A stretch of DNA of 64,000 nucleotides, from positions 868,001 through 932,000 of the forward strand of contig OZ237748.1 of the NCBI GenBank assembly GCA_965178125.1, written 5' to 3'. Of this stretch, positions 1 through 12,542 are shown one piece after another (the stretch's first letter is position 1; every line of letters begins with the position of its first letter). A program made the position numbers and the translations under genes. The stretch is from Bilabrum cf. latius (Eukaryota; Bigyra: Bicosoecida; Bigyra; Bicosoecida). The notes under the pieces are model-generated. The model was not told where the DNA came from and ran no database searches. It saw nothing but the letters and a program-made list of their open reading frames with translations.

Positions 1-753
1 ACAGTTGTTGAATTATTTCTGTCAGAAGTGATGCTGTAACATCATTGACGAATGCAGTTCACAAGTGCCGGCAACCAGCTCCATCCACAAGTTGCAACCG
101 GCCCAGAAAAACTTTCAAGAAGAAGATTAAAACTATGAGATCCGGAGTCCGGACTCGGCGGTCCGCGCTGCGCCGCTGTCTGGCCGCTGGCAGGCGGCGC
201 CGCGGCCGCGCCGAATGTCGATTTGCCGGCTAGGCGCTGGTGCCTGGTTTGGGCTGCTGCGGATAGATATCCAGCAGCTTTCCTACGTATTGCAATTTTA
301 GTGTGTTTTAAATCCCACTCAGTGCTGAAATTTGTTCTTGCGCCTGGTCTTATTGCTGGTCTGTGTTGATGCAGCTACATCGAGCTTTTGGCAGCACAAT
401 CAAAAATTTGAACTGTCACACGGTTTCCAGCATACTATACCGGCAGTCGTATATACTCGAATCGAATTGCGATACTAATTGTAAACATGCATTAAATGCT
501 CGTTTTGTCAAGATCCTGAGCATCAGGTACCACACGAGACAGGCTTACAATATGACCTGTACTACTACTAGTCCACACTTATGAATCCATTAAACTATAA
601 ATATTGTAATGGTTGACTACGTTACCGAGACCGCTCTGTAGCTAGACTTTTCGTCCGACCTCTCTGGACAAAATGTGAGGCAGGGAACTTGCGTGATACA
701 TTGCGCTGAATACGTGACAAATTGTAGATTTAATAAACATTCCCCGTGGTCGC
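1..753. other. no gene recognised; left flank and 3' flank of the first gene
   Basis: Only short open frames with no recognisable similarity. The part next to 754 would be the 3' untranslated region of the ankyrin-type gene on the minus strand. Confidence 0.5.
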
Positions 754-3700
754 TTAGTGCCGACCCCTCTTCGCCCCGATGGTCCCGTCGTCAGCGTACC
801 CACCGGCGCCCCCGTCATGATGGTCGTCATCGTCGTCCTCATGATTGCGTTCGTGCCAAGGGCCTCCAACATCACATGCAAATTCCACCCTGATACATGT
901 ACCACACGTCCTGCTCCTCGTCCTCCTCCTCATTCGACCCCTGCTCCTCATCCCGCCGCCCGGCAGCAACACACACATCGCAACGCACACAGTGTGTCCT
1001 TCGTCGTCATCCTCATCCTCATCGTCATCGTCGTCATCGTCATCATCGTCACTAGAATCCGAATCCACGTCAACGTCTTCAACGAATTGGAACTCCTCGT
1101 CCTGCACAGCACCGCCGGGCACTGCCTGCGCCTCGTCCTGCACAGCACCGCCGGGCACCTCCTGCTCCTCGTCCTGCACAGCACCGCCGGGCACCTCCTG
1201 CTCCTCGTCCTGCACAGCACCGCCGGGCACTGCCATCTCCTCGTCCTGCACAGCACCGCCCGGCACTGCCTGCTCCTCGTCCTGCACAGCACCGCCGGGC
1301 ACTGCCATCTCCTCGTCCTGCACAGCACCGCCGGGCACCTCCTGCCCCTCGTCCTGCGCAGCACCGCCGGGCACTACATGCTCCTCGTCCTGCACAGCAC
1401 CGCCGGGCACTGCCTGCTCCTCGTCCTGCACAGCACCGCCGGGCACTACATGCTCCTCGTCCTGCACAGCACCGCCGGGCACTGCCTGCTCCTCGTCCTG
1501 CACAGCACCGCCGGGCACTGCCATCTCCTCGTCCTGCACAGCACCGCCGGGCACTGCCTGCTCCTCGTCCTGCACAGCAACGCCGGGCACTGCCTGCTCC
1601 TCGTCCTGCATAGCACCGCCGGGCACTGCCTGCTCCTCGTCCTGCACAGCACCGCCGGGCACTGCCTGCTCCTCGTCCTGCACAGCACCGCCGGGCACTG
1701 CCATCTCCTCGTCCTGCACAGCACCGCCGGGCACTGCCTGCTCCTCGTCCTGCATAGCACCGCCGGGCACTGCCTGCTCCTCGTCCTGCGCTGCACCGCC
1801 GGGCACCTCCTGCTCCTCGTCCTGCACAGCACCGCCGGGCACCTCCTGCTCCTCGTCCTGCACAGCACCGCCGGGCACTGCCATCTCCTCGTCCTGCACA
1901 GCACCGCCGGGCACCGCCATCTCCTCGTCCTGCACAGCACCGCCGGGCACTGCCTGCTCCTCGTCCTGCACAGCACCGCCGGGCACTGCCTGCTCCTCGT
2001 CCTGCACAGCACCGCCGGGCACTGCCTGCTCCTCGTCCTGCACAGCACCGCCGGGCACTGCCATCTCCTCGTCCTGCACAGCACCGCCGGGCACCGCCTG
2101 CTCCTCGTCCTGCACAGCACCGCCGGGCACTGCCTGCTCCTCGTCCTGCACAGCAACGCCGGGCACTGCCATCTCCTCGTCCTGCACAGCACCGCCGGGC
2201 ACTGCCTGCTCCTCGTCCTGCACAGCACCGCCGGGCACTGCCATCTCCTCGTCCTGCACAGCACCGCCGGGCACCGCCTGCTCCTCGTCCTGCACAGCAC
2301 CGCCGGGCACTGCCATCTCCTCGTCCTGCACAGCACCGCCGGGCACCGCCTGCTCCTCGTCACCCTCAGCCTCGGCAACTGGCGGAGCGCCCGCGCCTCG
2401 GCTAGTGCGGCTTGGCGCAGTGCTGACATGCCGCATCGTCCCCGCTTCAAACACGCGCATGCACTCGTCACACCCCTCCACGACCGCCTTGAGCGGCACC
2501 ATCTCCCCCTCTTCGGACCACGGCGCCTTGACGTGGATCGTCAGGATGTCCCGGCTCACATTCCTCTCTCTCCTGAGGTACTCCCGGAGGTAGTCCACGT
2601 GGCCGTTGACGGTCATCTGGAACACTCGCCTGGCGTGCGTCTGCATCCGGTTCTCGATGCGCCTCATCCTCGCGGTGGACGGACACGTGGGACCAGCCCA
2701 GTGCTGGAGGTCATCGAGCTGTGCCTTCGGCAGGCGGGTCATAGCGGCTTCAACGAGGTCCAGGCCACTGTCTTTGGCGATGCAGAGGACGTCAATGATC
2801 GTGAGCCGGTCGGGACACCTCTGCTGAGCGGTTCTGAGGTCGCCCGCCTGTTGCCTTGCGAACTCGATCAGCGAGACTGGGCCGCCTTCCACTGCACCGG
2901 CGCCTGCTTCAGCTACGGCTTCATATTTTGGATGCACAGCTTCTGGCATGTCTCCAGAGGCTGCTATCGCTGGTGTTGCTGCTGCTGACGCCACGTTGCC
3001 GACTTTCGTTGCGGTGCTAGCCCCGTGCGACGCAACAATCCCGAGCGTAATGAGGCACCCACTCCGCACGGCGAGAGCCATGACGGAGTATCCGTGGTGA
3101 TCAATACCATTCTGCGATGATCCAACATTTGCTGTCGCTGGCAACACATAGTGTGGTTACAACCTAGTTGTTTGAACGCGATGATACCAACCGCAATCGG
3201 ATAGTAATACATCGATACATGTGGCGCCAAGTAGCAACGACCCAGCACGCAGTAAACTTACGGTAATCGCGGTAGTCACGGCAGCCGGACCCTCCGCTTT
3301 GGCGAGCAGCGTGAAGTTGATGTACATGCCCAGCGCAGCAGCATACTGAATCGGCTTGATACCATTCTATGGTGAACGAAACGAAATTTAACACAAGCCA
3401 TTCTATTATTTTACCGACGCGTTGCCCGGCACCAGGGTAGATGCAGGTGGCCATTCGTCACGAGGTGCGAAATTGTGCTTGCAACTGGAACCGCTCTCAC
3501 CGAATCCACCATTTGAGGATCACCTCCTGCATTTAGAAGCATCGATAGATAGTCCTGATTGTCCACTGTAGCAGCTAAGCATAACAGTGTTAGCCGGGTG
3601 CCGCTCTGCGTTGCTTTAGAATGCACGGTCTAGTTAGGTAGATTGATACATGTCACATGTGCAACATATGACCATGTCAGCCTGCGAGACTTCACACCGC

Positions 3701-3906
3701 TTACCTTAAAAAACGGGCATTTGTTAGCGATGGCGACGGTTACAGTTGACTGACGTGCACTTAACACATCTGCCTAGGCTTCAGCTGGCAGGCTTGCGAG
3801 CTGTGCCAGGCCGTCCTCAAAAGCAGGCCAGTTTTTCGTTTTCAGACCGAACTTTATCAAATTGAAAGTATTTTTCACTACGTCATAGCTGCCACGATCT
3901 CTAAAC
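754..3906 (-). CDS. ankyrin-type protein with long 12-residue repeat tail (5' exons missing)
   Basis: Exons seen on the minus strand: 3906-3705 (5' edge uncertain), 3605-3501, 3366-3262 and 3111-754, with GTAAG or GTGAGA donors and CAG/TAG acceptors. The two middle exons are 105 nt, phase 0, and each encodes one ankyrin-like unit (for example TLLCLAATVDNQDYLSMLL). The first listed exon contains an in-frame TAG at 3774-3776, read here as an amino acid. The last exon encodes 785 residues: an Ala-rich stretch, a helical charged part, the motif CDEC, about 35 copies of a repeat like QDEEQAVPGGAV, then a poly-Asp stretch. It ends at TAA. Ankyrin repeats mediate protein binding; the acidic repeat tail is probably disordered. 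No function can be assigned. The true start lies upstream in an exon I could not identify. Confidence 0.7.
1085..2360. repeat. 36-bp minisatellite, about 35 copies, coding
   Basis: Tandem units of 36 bp (12 codons) with a few alternating variants: the minus-strand protein has EEQAVPGG or EEMAVPGG and occasional changes such as EEHVVPGG. Because the unit is a multiple of three, all three frames on both strands stay open, which creates long spurious plus-strand frames. Confidence 0.95.
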
Positions 3907-5041
3907 CTGCTCGTGTATTGGGGGCATTGTGATTTGAGGTAAGCATAATGTAGGCAACCTAGGGCGATGCATGGTTGTGGCGGTGGTTTTAATCTTCCTC
4001 TTGAAAGTTCAACGCGGACCTCTTGCAAACGGTGGTTGCAACTAGGTCTATCTTGATCATGTTTTCGGTCGCTAGCGTATCTTTGGCACCAAAAACCATT
4101 GGTCGATCACAAGGCTGGTGTCGGAGGACAGGGAGCCGCTGGGCAGTGGCTCTTTGGCACGAGCGCCACTGGCAGCGACTTTCATCGCGGGCAGCAGCCC
4201 GTGGCGGCAGGGCCACTGGCACGCGGCAAGACCACTGGCACCCTCTCGACCAGCCGGCTTCCATAACGCACCATGCGCAGCAGTATGTCCATTCAATATT
4301 GGCAAGCACTCACGAAGACATTCTTGTGCGGCAGGCTCCAATTTCTGACGTGTAGAAGTGAGGCAGCCAGACATCAACTCCTCGCTGCCACCATTCCCAA
4401 GTCAATCTGATTTCTTTAGACATTGCACTGTACATAGTATCTCGCATTTTATACTGTTAGCTACTACTCCAAAATACCAAGCTACTTTCTGTTCTGATAG
4501 AGACAATACTGATCGCATTGCTAAGATGTAGTCCTTTTGCAAGGTATAGTATCCGCAACTAGCAGTACCAGAGTTTCCTCAGCACCAGAGCGATTCTTGC
4601 GACCAATATATGCGACCTCACCAGTTCAAATGAATCCTTGCACGTAGAGCCTCACGATTGTGATGGCATCATTATATAACACATCAACCATCAAGTTTGA
4701 CGCACTCCTTGAATCTATTTCTAGGAGAGTGCAGTATTGGGATGACGTGCCCAACATCAATGCAGCACGCTTACAACAAGTCACGGATTGACCGCGTTAC
4801 CCTTGCGAACCAGTCCAAGAAGCCAAATATCCTCATTCAATATCAGTTTGTGCTCTAGGTATGCATCGTAGTTTAGTGTTACTCGCGGTGAAAACCTGGA
4901 CTGCGTCGCGCAATTCGGCACAGGCACGCGCCAACCGGCACGCGCAAATATGGATGGCGGACTATGGCGAGAAAGCTTCAGTAGTATTACTCAAAAAATG
5001 CAGCAAAGTCGTGCTGGTAGGAGTCTATTAACAGAACAAGC
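3907..5041. other. intergenic or 5' exon region, no gene resolved
   Basis: Short open frames only. A missing 5' exon of the ankyrin gene ending at 754 probably lies here. A plus-strand frame at 4950-5720 is treated as a shadow of the minus-strand repeat gene. Confidence 0.4.
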
Positions 5042-7793
5042 TCAAAAACCTGCACCAGTCCTGCCCATGGCACCACCTGCCGGCGGTACTCTAGGCCCGC
5101 CCATGGCACCACCTGCCAGCGGTGCTCTAGCCCCGCCCATGGCACCACCTGCCAGCGGTACTCTAGCCCCGCCCATGGCACCACCTGCCGGCGGTACTCT
5201 AGCCCCGCCCATGGCACCACCTGCCAGCGGTACTCTAGCCCCGCCCATGGCACCACCTGCCAGCGGTGCTCTAGCCCCGCCCATGGCACCACCTGCCGGC
5301 GGTACTCTAGCCCCGCCCATGGCACCACCTGCCGGCGGTACTCTAGCCCCGCCCATGGCACCACCTGCCGGCGGTACTCTAGCCCCGCCCATGGCACCAC
5401 CTGCCGGCGGTACTCTAGCCCCGCCCATGGCACCACCTGCCGGCGGTACTCTAGCCCCGCCCATGGCACCACCTGCCGGCGGTACTCTAGCCCCGCCCAT
5501 GGCACCACCTGCCGACGGTACTCTAGCCCCGCCCATGGCACCACCTGCCGGCGGTACTCTAGCCCCGCCCATGGCACCACCTGCCAGCGGTGCTCTAGCC
5601 CCGCCCATGGCACCACCTGCCGGCGGTACTCTAGCCCCGCCCATGGCACCACCTGCCGGCGGTACTCTAGCCCCGCCCATGGCACCACCTGCCGGCGGTT
5701 CTCCAGCTCTGTTGGCCTAAAGTTGCTTTCGAAGTGCCTCAACTACCTGTTGGTGGCTGGGAAGCGGAAGGCAGTCGCATCTACCAGTACCATCGCCGGC
5801 ACCTGTTCCGCCCCGCTGCTGCTGCTGCTGCCTAGCCATCGACTGCCTGATTAGGTGCAGCCTCATATCTTCGTACCCTGCTTCTACGTGTTTCTCCAGT
5901 GCCGTCGGAGGTCGTCGACCGCATCTGCTCGCGCATGCCCCCGACACTGCGCTCGCGTCACACTTCGCACAGAAGCGTCCAATGTACACCATGGGTCCCC
6001 GACATGTAGGGCAGCCCTCTACTCCTCCCTTCAAGCATTTGGTTGACCTGCCCAGCACCCGCTTGCATGACACGCAGCCCCACCTGTGGCTGTACACCAC
6101 GGGGAAGCTGGGCTTGCCTGGCTCGGCGAAGCCCCGCTCCTGATTCTCTGCTCGCCTCTTCCAATCGGACAACTCCTGTCCACGCTCCCACGATGCGGCA
6201 TCACTGATCATGCACGCGGCGGCCTGGCACATGTAATGGATGAGCACAGTCCCGAGCTGCTGCCGGGTTGTGATTCGTTTGGGACTCAGCTTTAGAGTGC
6301 CGCCAATAGCCTGGCCCAGACGCTCAGCTGCCCCAGAAGATGCGGAGGCCAGCCTCCCCGTCCCTTCGTCTTGTCTTGCCCATCGGGGCTGAAACTGCCC
6401 TGCATCCTTCTTGAGCATATTGGTCCAGTAGAGGTCGATGCACGCTTCGCTGCTACTCCTGCCGGCGTCCCTGCTCCTGCGGGTGTCCCTGCTCCTGCTT
6501 CCTACTTTTTGCCGTCTTTTCGGTTTTTGTTTTGGCATTGCTGGCGCGTACAGCAGCACGGGCAGCTGGCTGCCGAAGACGCTGCTGTTGAACTGCTGGT
6601 ACAGGTCAACCGCAAGCGTTGTCAGCTGTCTCCGGCAAGTCGGCAAGTCGGCGTGTCCAGTACCATGCCCCGTTGCAGATGATGCGATGGCTTCCGCATT
6701 CGCAGTGATCAGTGTGCTGGCCGCCGTGCCAGCACCTGCGCGACTCCCACCCTCTAGGGTGCGCAGGACTGCAGACCCAGCACCCGCGCTACTCTCGACG
6801 CTGGGTCTGATTTGACCGATTCGCCGGCGACTGGGCGTGCCTGGGCCCGCACCAGAGGATAGGGAGGGGCTCCTTCGCCGGTGACTGGGTGTGCCTGGGC
6901 CCGCACCAGAGGGTAGGGAGGGGCTTCTTCGCCGGCGACTGGGTGTGCCTGGGCCCGCACCAGAGGATAGGGAGGGGCTCCTTCGCCGGTGACTGGGTGT
7001 GCCTGGGCCCGCACCAGAGGATAGGGAGGGGCTCCTTCGCCGGCGAATCGCTAGCTGCAGTGCCGAAGGGGAGGTAGTTGATGCGCCCCCGCTCTCTAGC
7101 CTTGCTTTCTTGCCACCCCTCGTGTCCTTGCACTCGTCATCCTCCTGGTCCACCTCCTTGTGTACCCCATGCATCTTGCATTCATCGTCGTCTCCCCCCA
7201 TCCTCACTTGCTGCTGCTGCTGCTGTTGTTGCCTGGTACCATTGCCCCTCTCCCTTCGCAGTGCAGCTGCTCTGGCTGAATGATCGGGACCATCATCGAA
7301 CGCCGAGGCGTCCTCTCGCCTTCGCTTGTTGCCGATGCCGGAGTGCGGTCTGCTGGTGTCTGGCTAGATCTGGGGGTGTATGTGAGGCCAACTCGGGGCC
7401 ACTAGAAAATGAATGACCAGAGCTTGTGGAACTGCTGCTTGATTGGAGGCCCATAAGACGTCGCAGATCTCGAATGCCACGCGATTGAGCCATGTCTCCA
7501 ACGGTTTGGGTAGGTCGATCTCCTGATACTGATGCCTGGTAGCCTCGCTCGCCTGGCATGAGCATTTCGTCACCATCGCTGTCGTCATCGCTGTCGGAGT
7601 TGCTGTCTGATGACAGCTCAATCACGCTCCTCTCGGAGTTGAGCTGCACGGAATCGTCGCCAACCTCCATGTTCCGTGCGGCGCTGGTGCTTTCGCGACG
7701 GGGGCTTGCGCTAACGCTCGCGTTCTCGCTGTGCATGCTCCATATCATGCTCGGGCTCTGCTCATTGTATGATCCATCCATAGGAGCCGACAT
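5042..7793 (-). CDS. low-complexity Cys-containing nuclear-type protein with 12-residue C-terminal repeats
   Basis: Starts at ATG 7793 (MSAPMDGSYNEQ). The first segment is Ser-rich and acidic. The frame then shifts somewhere in 7620-7380, where an intron or frameshift is needed: TTTTCTAG near 7405 is a possible acceptor, but I cannot place the donor. The second frame continues through TAG at 7364-7366 and TAG at 5717-5719 and stops at TGA 5042. It contains a KRRRED basic patch, poly-Gln, acidic EC motifs, four 18-residue Arg/Ser/Pro repeats (RRRSPSLSSGAGPGTPS), a basic region, then paired cysteines (CVSC, CPTC, CAKC) that look like a zinc-binding module, poly-Gln, and about 18 copies of VPPAGGAMGGAR. 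It is partly related to the next gene (LAVDLYQQF against LALEVYQRF). Function unknown; composition suggests a nuclear or RNA-associated protein. Confidence 0.6.
5062..5705. repeat. 36-bp minisatellite, about 18 copies
   Basis: Unit of 36 bp with very little divergence (variants differ by one or two bases, giving R/S/A changes). On the minus strand it encodes VPPAGGAMGGAR repeats in the frame that continues from the upstream gene through a TAG codon. The plus strand is also open. Confidence 0.95.
6826..7045. repeat. 54-bp tandem repeat, four copies
   Basis: Four near-identical 54-bp units encoding RRRSPSLSSGAGPGTPSH-type repeats within the minus-strand gene. Arg/Ser-rich repeats of this kind are typical of disordered nuclear proteins. 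Confidence 0.9.
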
Positions 7794-8665
7794 TGCGAGC
7801 AATAGATGAAGTTATGATACTTGCCGCGAGCAGCTGCGGTCAAATGGCGAGGGAGCGTCGCAGAAAGTGAGATAGCTTGTAGCGCCACGCTACCAAAAAA
7901 GACTGCCTGCCGAATCACAGCCTAGAGTGATGCCGGCACCCGTTCAACGAGGTATATGTGATTGTTTACTATGTATAGCTTAAACATCGTTGTATCATAG
8001 ACAAAACTTACAAAGATTGTTTGTAGCTGAAGATTTGTTGTGATGTTGGAGATAATTCCTGGAAGGGCGCGCGCTTCGTGGCAAATTGGTTTACGGAAAC
8101 CACGCCGTACAAACCCACAGTTCTCACATTTTGCATTATTGAGCACACAATGCGTCCAGTGTAGGTAATTATCGACACAGGTGTCCCACCTGCTTGATGC
8201 AATGATAATTGTCTATGGGGTGTGTAGACTACTCGGGAACTATTGCCAGGATGTGCATTACGTTTTGTGTCCATGTATTGCAGTACGAATCAAGAATATC
8301 AGCATGGCAGCTGGGATTCTAAGGATCAGACAAATATCAGACTTAGTATTGTAGTAGTCAAAGGTTGCCACTGTAGATGTTGCTCTGAGCAAGCTTGCGC
8401 ACACACTTGTTTTCTAGCCAGGCTAAATCGCTTCAAGCTCCTTGCACCATTGACCTGAGCATTCTAGTAGTAATCGATACAGCTTGAAGTGAGAGGCTGA
8501 AGCTAGACAATACATTTGATTTAAATGTAGCATGCAGAACCGATGATTGGTGTCTGTTCAAGCACGTGCCAATAAACTAGCAACCTGAGACCCAACCAAT
8601 CACGCTGGATTAGTCCTATTTTACTGGCGAATAGACACAAATATATATAACTAGAAATGCGTGTA
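7794..8665. other. intergenic, nothing recognised
   Basis: AT-richer than the flanking genes. Short open frames on both strands have no repeat, ankyrin or other recognisable pattern. It contains the upstream region of the gene starting at 7793 and the 3' flank of the gene ending at 8666. Confidence 0.5.
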
Positions 8666-10183
8666 TCACTTCCCGAACAGCGAAAAGATCGACATAAGGC
8701 CCTACTAGTTTTTAGAGGCGGTCCCGTCCTCTACACCTTCCCCCTTGTCCTCGTCAATACCCTCGTCTTCGTCCTCGTCGTCATCCTCACCCTCGTCCTC
8801 GTCGTCACCTTCACCGTCGTCCTTGTCGTCATCCTCACCCTCGTCCTCGTCGTCACCTTCACCGTCGTCCTTGTCGTCATCCTCACCCTCGTCCTCGTCG
8901 TCACCCTCACCCTCGTCTTCGTCCTCACTAGGATCAGTAATCGAGCCATCATCGCATTCGGCCCCTGTTGGCTGGATGTACTCATCGTCACTGGTGTCCG
9001 AATAGAAGTCAGCATCGCCCTCATCGTCCGCCGCTCCTTCCCGCAATGCCGTAGGCTCTTCCCCTCCTCTTGCCATGAGCATGGCCCCTTGGTCCTATGC
9101 TATCGGTATTGAGAGGCTCTTTTTGAACCTTTGGTACACTTCGAGTGCAAGCTCGGCCTTGTGGGTCTGGGTAGATGACATCATATCGCTGCGGACTTCC
9201 ATGCATCGAGGGGCCCCTTTCGATAGCGACCCGGCCACAGGACCCGCGCCGGCACCCACCCCTCCCGCGAAGCACGCGGTGCTGCAAGTCGATGAAGCAG
9301 GACTGACCTGCATTAGTGGACGGGCATCGCCTGATAGCAAGCTTTGAGATGACCAGATGGATTTGAAGGAGCCAGATTCACTCATCTAGGAGCTACTGTC
9401 ACCGATTCTGGCCTTCTTGCTTCCCGGCATGTCCCACTCCTCCTTGCACTCTATCTTGACGTGGCAATCCCCACGTTTTATTTCTCCCGCGTACCCCCGA
9501 CGTTGTGCGCCAGGATCAACGAATGTCCCCATGAATGCACGCTTTGCCTCCATGTGTCCCTGCTTGTTACCCTTGCTCACAAAAGTGCTCTCACCGCTGC
9601 CTCCTATCTAGGCTTCCCGCATTTCCCCCCTCTTCCTCTTTGCACCCAGGATAGGCTGGCTTGGGACAGGAAGCAGAAGGGGGCGCCAGCCTACTACTGT
9701 CGGATCCAACGCGTAGCCAGTTCCGGTTCCGGCTCCGGTGTTGGCTTTCGATGCAGCAAGGACAGAGCTTGCCTACCGTACACGTGTCAAGAATGGTCGC
9801 AGACAGGCATCCTATGCACCAGCAGGCGCAGCGCTGCAAGCACAATCGTTGCCCCTGGCATACGCTTGAGACTCGTCAGGGATGCCAATGGTATGTCCAT
9901 CGTATGGATGGGCTTCGCTGCCGGTAGAGTGCCTTAGCCCGTTGGATGCAGGGCGCAACCCAGGTTTGACCAGGTACTGCGGTCCGCTCCTGAAGGTGCC
10001 GGGGCTACTCGCCTTTGCTCCGGCGTGGAAGTGCACATGAGCACCGGATAACAAAGGACCGATTCCCATGCTGGCAAGATCTGGGCTTTGGCCGTCGCGG
10101 TCATTCTGCTTGGAGTTCATTCTGGATTGTCTCGGCTGCAAGGCTCTGCAGAAAATGGGGTGAGTCGATGGATCACTCATCAT
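8666..10183 (-). CDS. acidic-tailed 505-residue protein, paralogue of the 5.0-7.8 kb gene; seven in-frame UAG
   Basis: One uninterrupted frame from ATG 10183 to TGA at 8666 if TAG is read as sense. In-frame TAG codons lie at 9812, near 9769, near 9606, at 9386, 9095, 8705 and 8702; there is no in-frame TAA or TGA. The protein has a basic KRKRGEM patch, a Gly/Ala-rich part, a segment LALEVYQRFKKSL similar to LAVDLYQQF in the neighbouring gene, and a C-terminal third dominated by Asp/Glu repeats (GEGDDEDEGEDDDKDD). A KKAR motif is also shared with the neighbour (KKARI here, KKARL there). Likely nuclear and disordered; function unknown. Without UAG as sense this region would be six short fragments. 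Confidence 0.75.
8752..8930. repeat. 48-bp repeat encoding Asp/Glu tract
   Basis: Imperfect tandem units of about 48 bp giving the 16-residue repeat GEGDDEDEGEDDDKDD on the minus strand. Confidence 0.85.
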
Positions 10184-10840
10184 TTAATCAGAAACGGGCT
10201 AAACCATACAACATTCGACACAGCCATACAACCATCGCCATAGCAATCATTAGGAATACTGTCAGGTCAGCCCAATACCGAGGATACCCGCGTTGCATCA
10301 GGCAGTGCAACCAAGTTCTCCTTTCGTGGCCTCCAACATGATTTTGAAAGCGTCTGGCATCATAGGATGGATTGCATCCAATCTCACTACTACTTACAAG
10401 CCCACCGGTATTGATGGTATACAGCCTTCTATTGTGGGATCGAGTTGCACTTGCAAACCAGTTTGCAACGTGGCCATAGGGAACTCTAGCGAACCTTCGC
10501 TTTCCAGGAAAGTTCCGGATAGAAATCTCCATAGACTCTATCTAGAATATGATTGGTCTAGAGGGGAGGGCAGTGCTCTTCTGAATGATGATGGAAAAGC
10601 CAACCAGGCTATAATAATCTTGCTGGAACATGGTGCATAGGCCAGTTGGGAAATTGCTGGTGGACCGGAGCTCGACGCCGGTCCCATCCCCACGATGCGG
10701 TGCCCCGGTTGTAGTCTGGATAAGTTATTCGTTACCCTGCAGGAAACGACGTCTTGATAGCGTTTCTTTTCAGTACAGCCGGGAGTTGCACGCCGAGGGG
10801 GCAGCCCATATACTCCGAGAGAACGGCAGTCGTACTTACC
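10184..10840. other. unresolved; short frames on both strands
   Basis: The plus strand has a frame with an ankyrin-like stretch (ANQAIIILLEHGA followed by TAG). The minus strand has a frame ending in a hydrophobic segment (VFLMIAMAMVVWLC). Neither is long or conserved enough to call. It may contain a decayed ankyrin exon. Confidence 0.3.
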
Positions 10841-12542
10841 TCAATGCCAATCTTCTTCTTGATCCGAGTCCAACCCCAAGCCTTCCAACTCATCAGCCCC
10901 CCATTCTAATAGCCCATCCTCCGCCCGAATTGTCTTACTATGCTTCCCATTTTTCTTCACACTACTCCCAGATCGCCTTCCGCAATCCATTCCTGAGGGG
11001 CGCATGACTGGCTCACAGGTGTCCCCTGCTGCAGCAGCTGATTCAAGAATCTCGACACACTCGTCATGATGTCCGAGTCGCGCTGCGTCCGCCGGCAGCA
11101 TGTTAACGCATTTTCCACCAATGGTGATCTATCCTTTCCTTGTTACAGCGCCCGCCAGCCTACCAAGTGTCAGCCTCCTCGTCAGCTCCATGGGCCTTCC
11201 CTCGGCAGCTGCCCGAAATACCAATGCCGCATCTCTATATGCTTCCACTGCCCTCCTCCACCGAGCCATGTGCCTACGGTACGGACACCAAGCCCGTATC
11301 GCCCTCGTTGTTTCATTTGCGCATTTGCTAACTTCATCAGGCCTCAATCGTTTCTGCGTGTTGTTTCGGCAAAAGGAGGTGGCACACGTGGTGCTTTCAC
11401 ATGTGGATAGAAAACGAACGGCCATGCATACAACGCACTACGCAAAGCCATGACGGCGTGCCCACTTTCGTAGACCGCTAAATCATGGCCAGCACAATGT
11501 ATGCTTGGTGGGTAGATCTATTGAATCGAATGACCGACGCACCTTATTTCGAACAGTGCGATTCGCGCCACCCTCCATCAGCATGATCGCACAGTCAAGT
11601 GAGTTGGCTCGGGCTGCTAAATGTAATGCAGTGTTTCCATCCTGCCAGCAATATGAACAAGCCATATGATCGTACTAGTTCCTATCGTGTGTATGATCTA
11701 GACCGAGGGGCAAACGACCGTGTAAGAATTGAGCTACCAACGACACTAAAAACAGCAGAAATTACATGATTCCGAGAGCGTACTTAAACAGAGTGTTCTT
11801 GATCTAGCTTGGAGATTCGCTCACGTGGCTCTTGGTGCATACTTCGGCCCCGTTCTCCAATAGAATAGCCAGGCATGTCGAGTGGTTGCCTTTGGCTGCT
11901 AGCATAACGGCTGTGTTTCCCTCCTGCATTGCCACGCGCGAGCCATGATGTTTGTCACCGCGGAGCATACTTATCTCATCAAGACGACGGATCGATGCAT
12001 ATGTGTTCGGTACGGCGCCAATCATCCAGCTATAATACAGCATAGAGCGGTTCCATAGGGACTTTAGATGCGGCAATTCCCATGCACACTTAAAGATACG
12101 AGCTAGGTTACTGGATTGGGCGCCTTACTTCATCTTTGGCATTCACATCCGCCCAATTGGATACCAGCACTTCGAGGCACTCAGCGTGACCAGCGCTGGC
12201 TGCTAGTATGGACGCTGTACGACCCATCTGCAAAAGCGAGTGACTGCAAAGCCCACTCACATGCTAACATTTTTTGTTGGCATTGCGACTCTTGAATTCT
12301 TCAAAGTACACTGTGGTTACATATAGGATACTTGTTTCTTGCGTGGGCCAATTTTCTCGCCTAGGAAAGTCTAACATATCCGTGACCTTCTCGAGTTGAA
12401 GTTATGGGTACACACTTTTTATCCAAATAGGTATTATTCAGAAATCCTCACATAACCATGGTAGTTCACATCGCTACCAGCAGTGATCATTTCACGCAGT
12501 TCCGATACATCACCATTTCTAGCTGCTCGAAAAATACTGGGC
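10841..12542 (-). CDS. ankyrin-repeat protein with family C-terminal module (5' exon missing)
   Basis: Exons on the minus strand: 12542-12452 (PSIFRAARNGDVSELREMI), 12227-12129 (GRTASILAASAGHAECLEV), 11923-11825 (GNTAVMLAAKGNHSTCLAI), 11641-11543 (GNTALHLAARANSLDCAIM) and 11353-10841. The three middle exons are each 99 nt, phase 0, one ankyrin repeat each. The last exon starts at KRLRPDEVSK and carries the module shared by six genes in this window: WRRAVEAYRDAALVFRAAAE, then GRPMELTRRLTLGRLAG, then AARLGHHDECVEILE. A TAG codon lies in the middle of this module and the homology continues straight through it. After the module come about 50 extra charged residues; stop TGA. Role: probably a protein-interaction scaffold. 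The first exon ends in phase 1 upstream and was not found. Confidence 0.85.

Noticed and set aside
757-2988. Long plus-strand frames (743 and 582 codons) across the 36-bp repeat
   Set aside because: They exist because the 36-bp unit keeps every frame open. The minus strand has ankyrin exons with splice sites leading into the repeat, so the plus frames are shadows.
4950-5720. Plus-strand 256-codon frame of MAPPAGGTLAPP repeats
   Set aside because: The minus strand is in frame with a long upstream gene through one TAG and ends at TGA. The plus frame has no other support, though it cannot be excluded.
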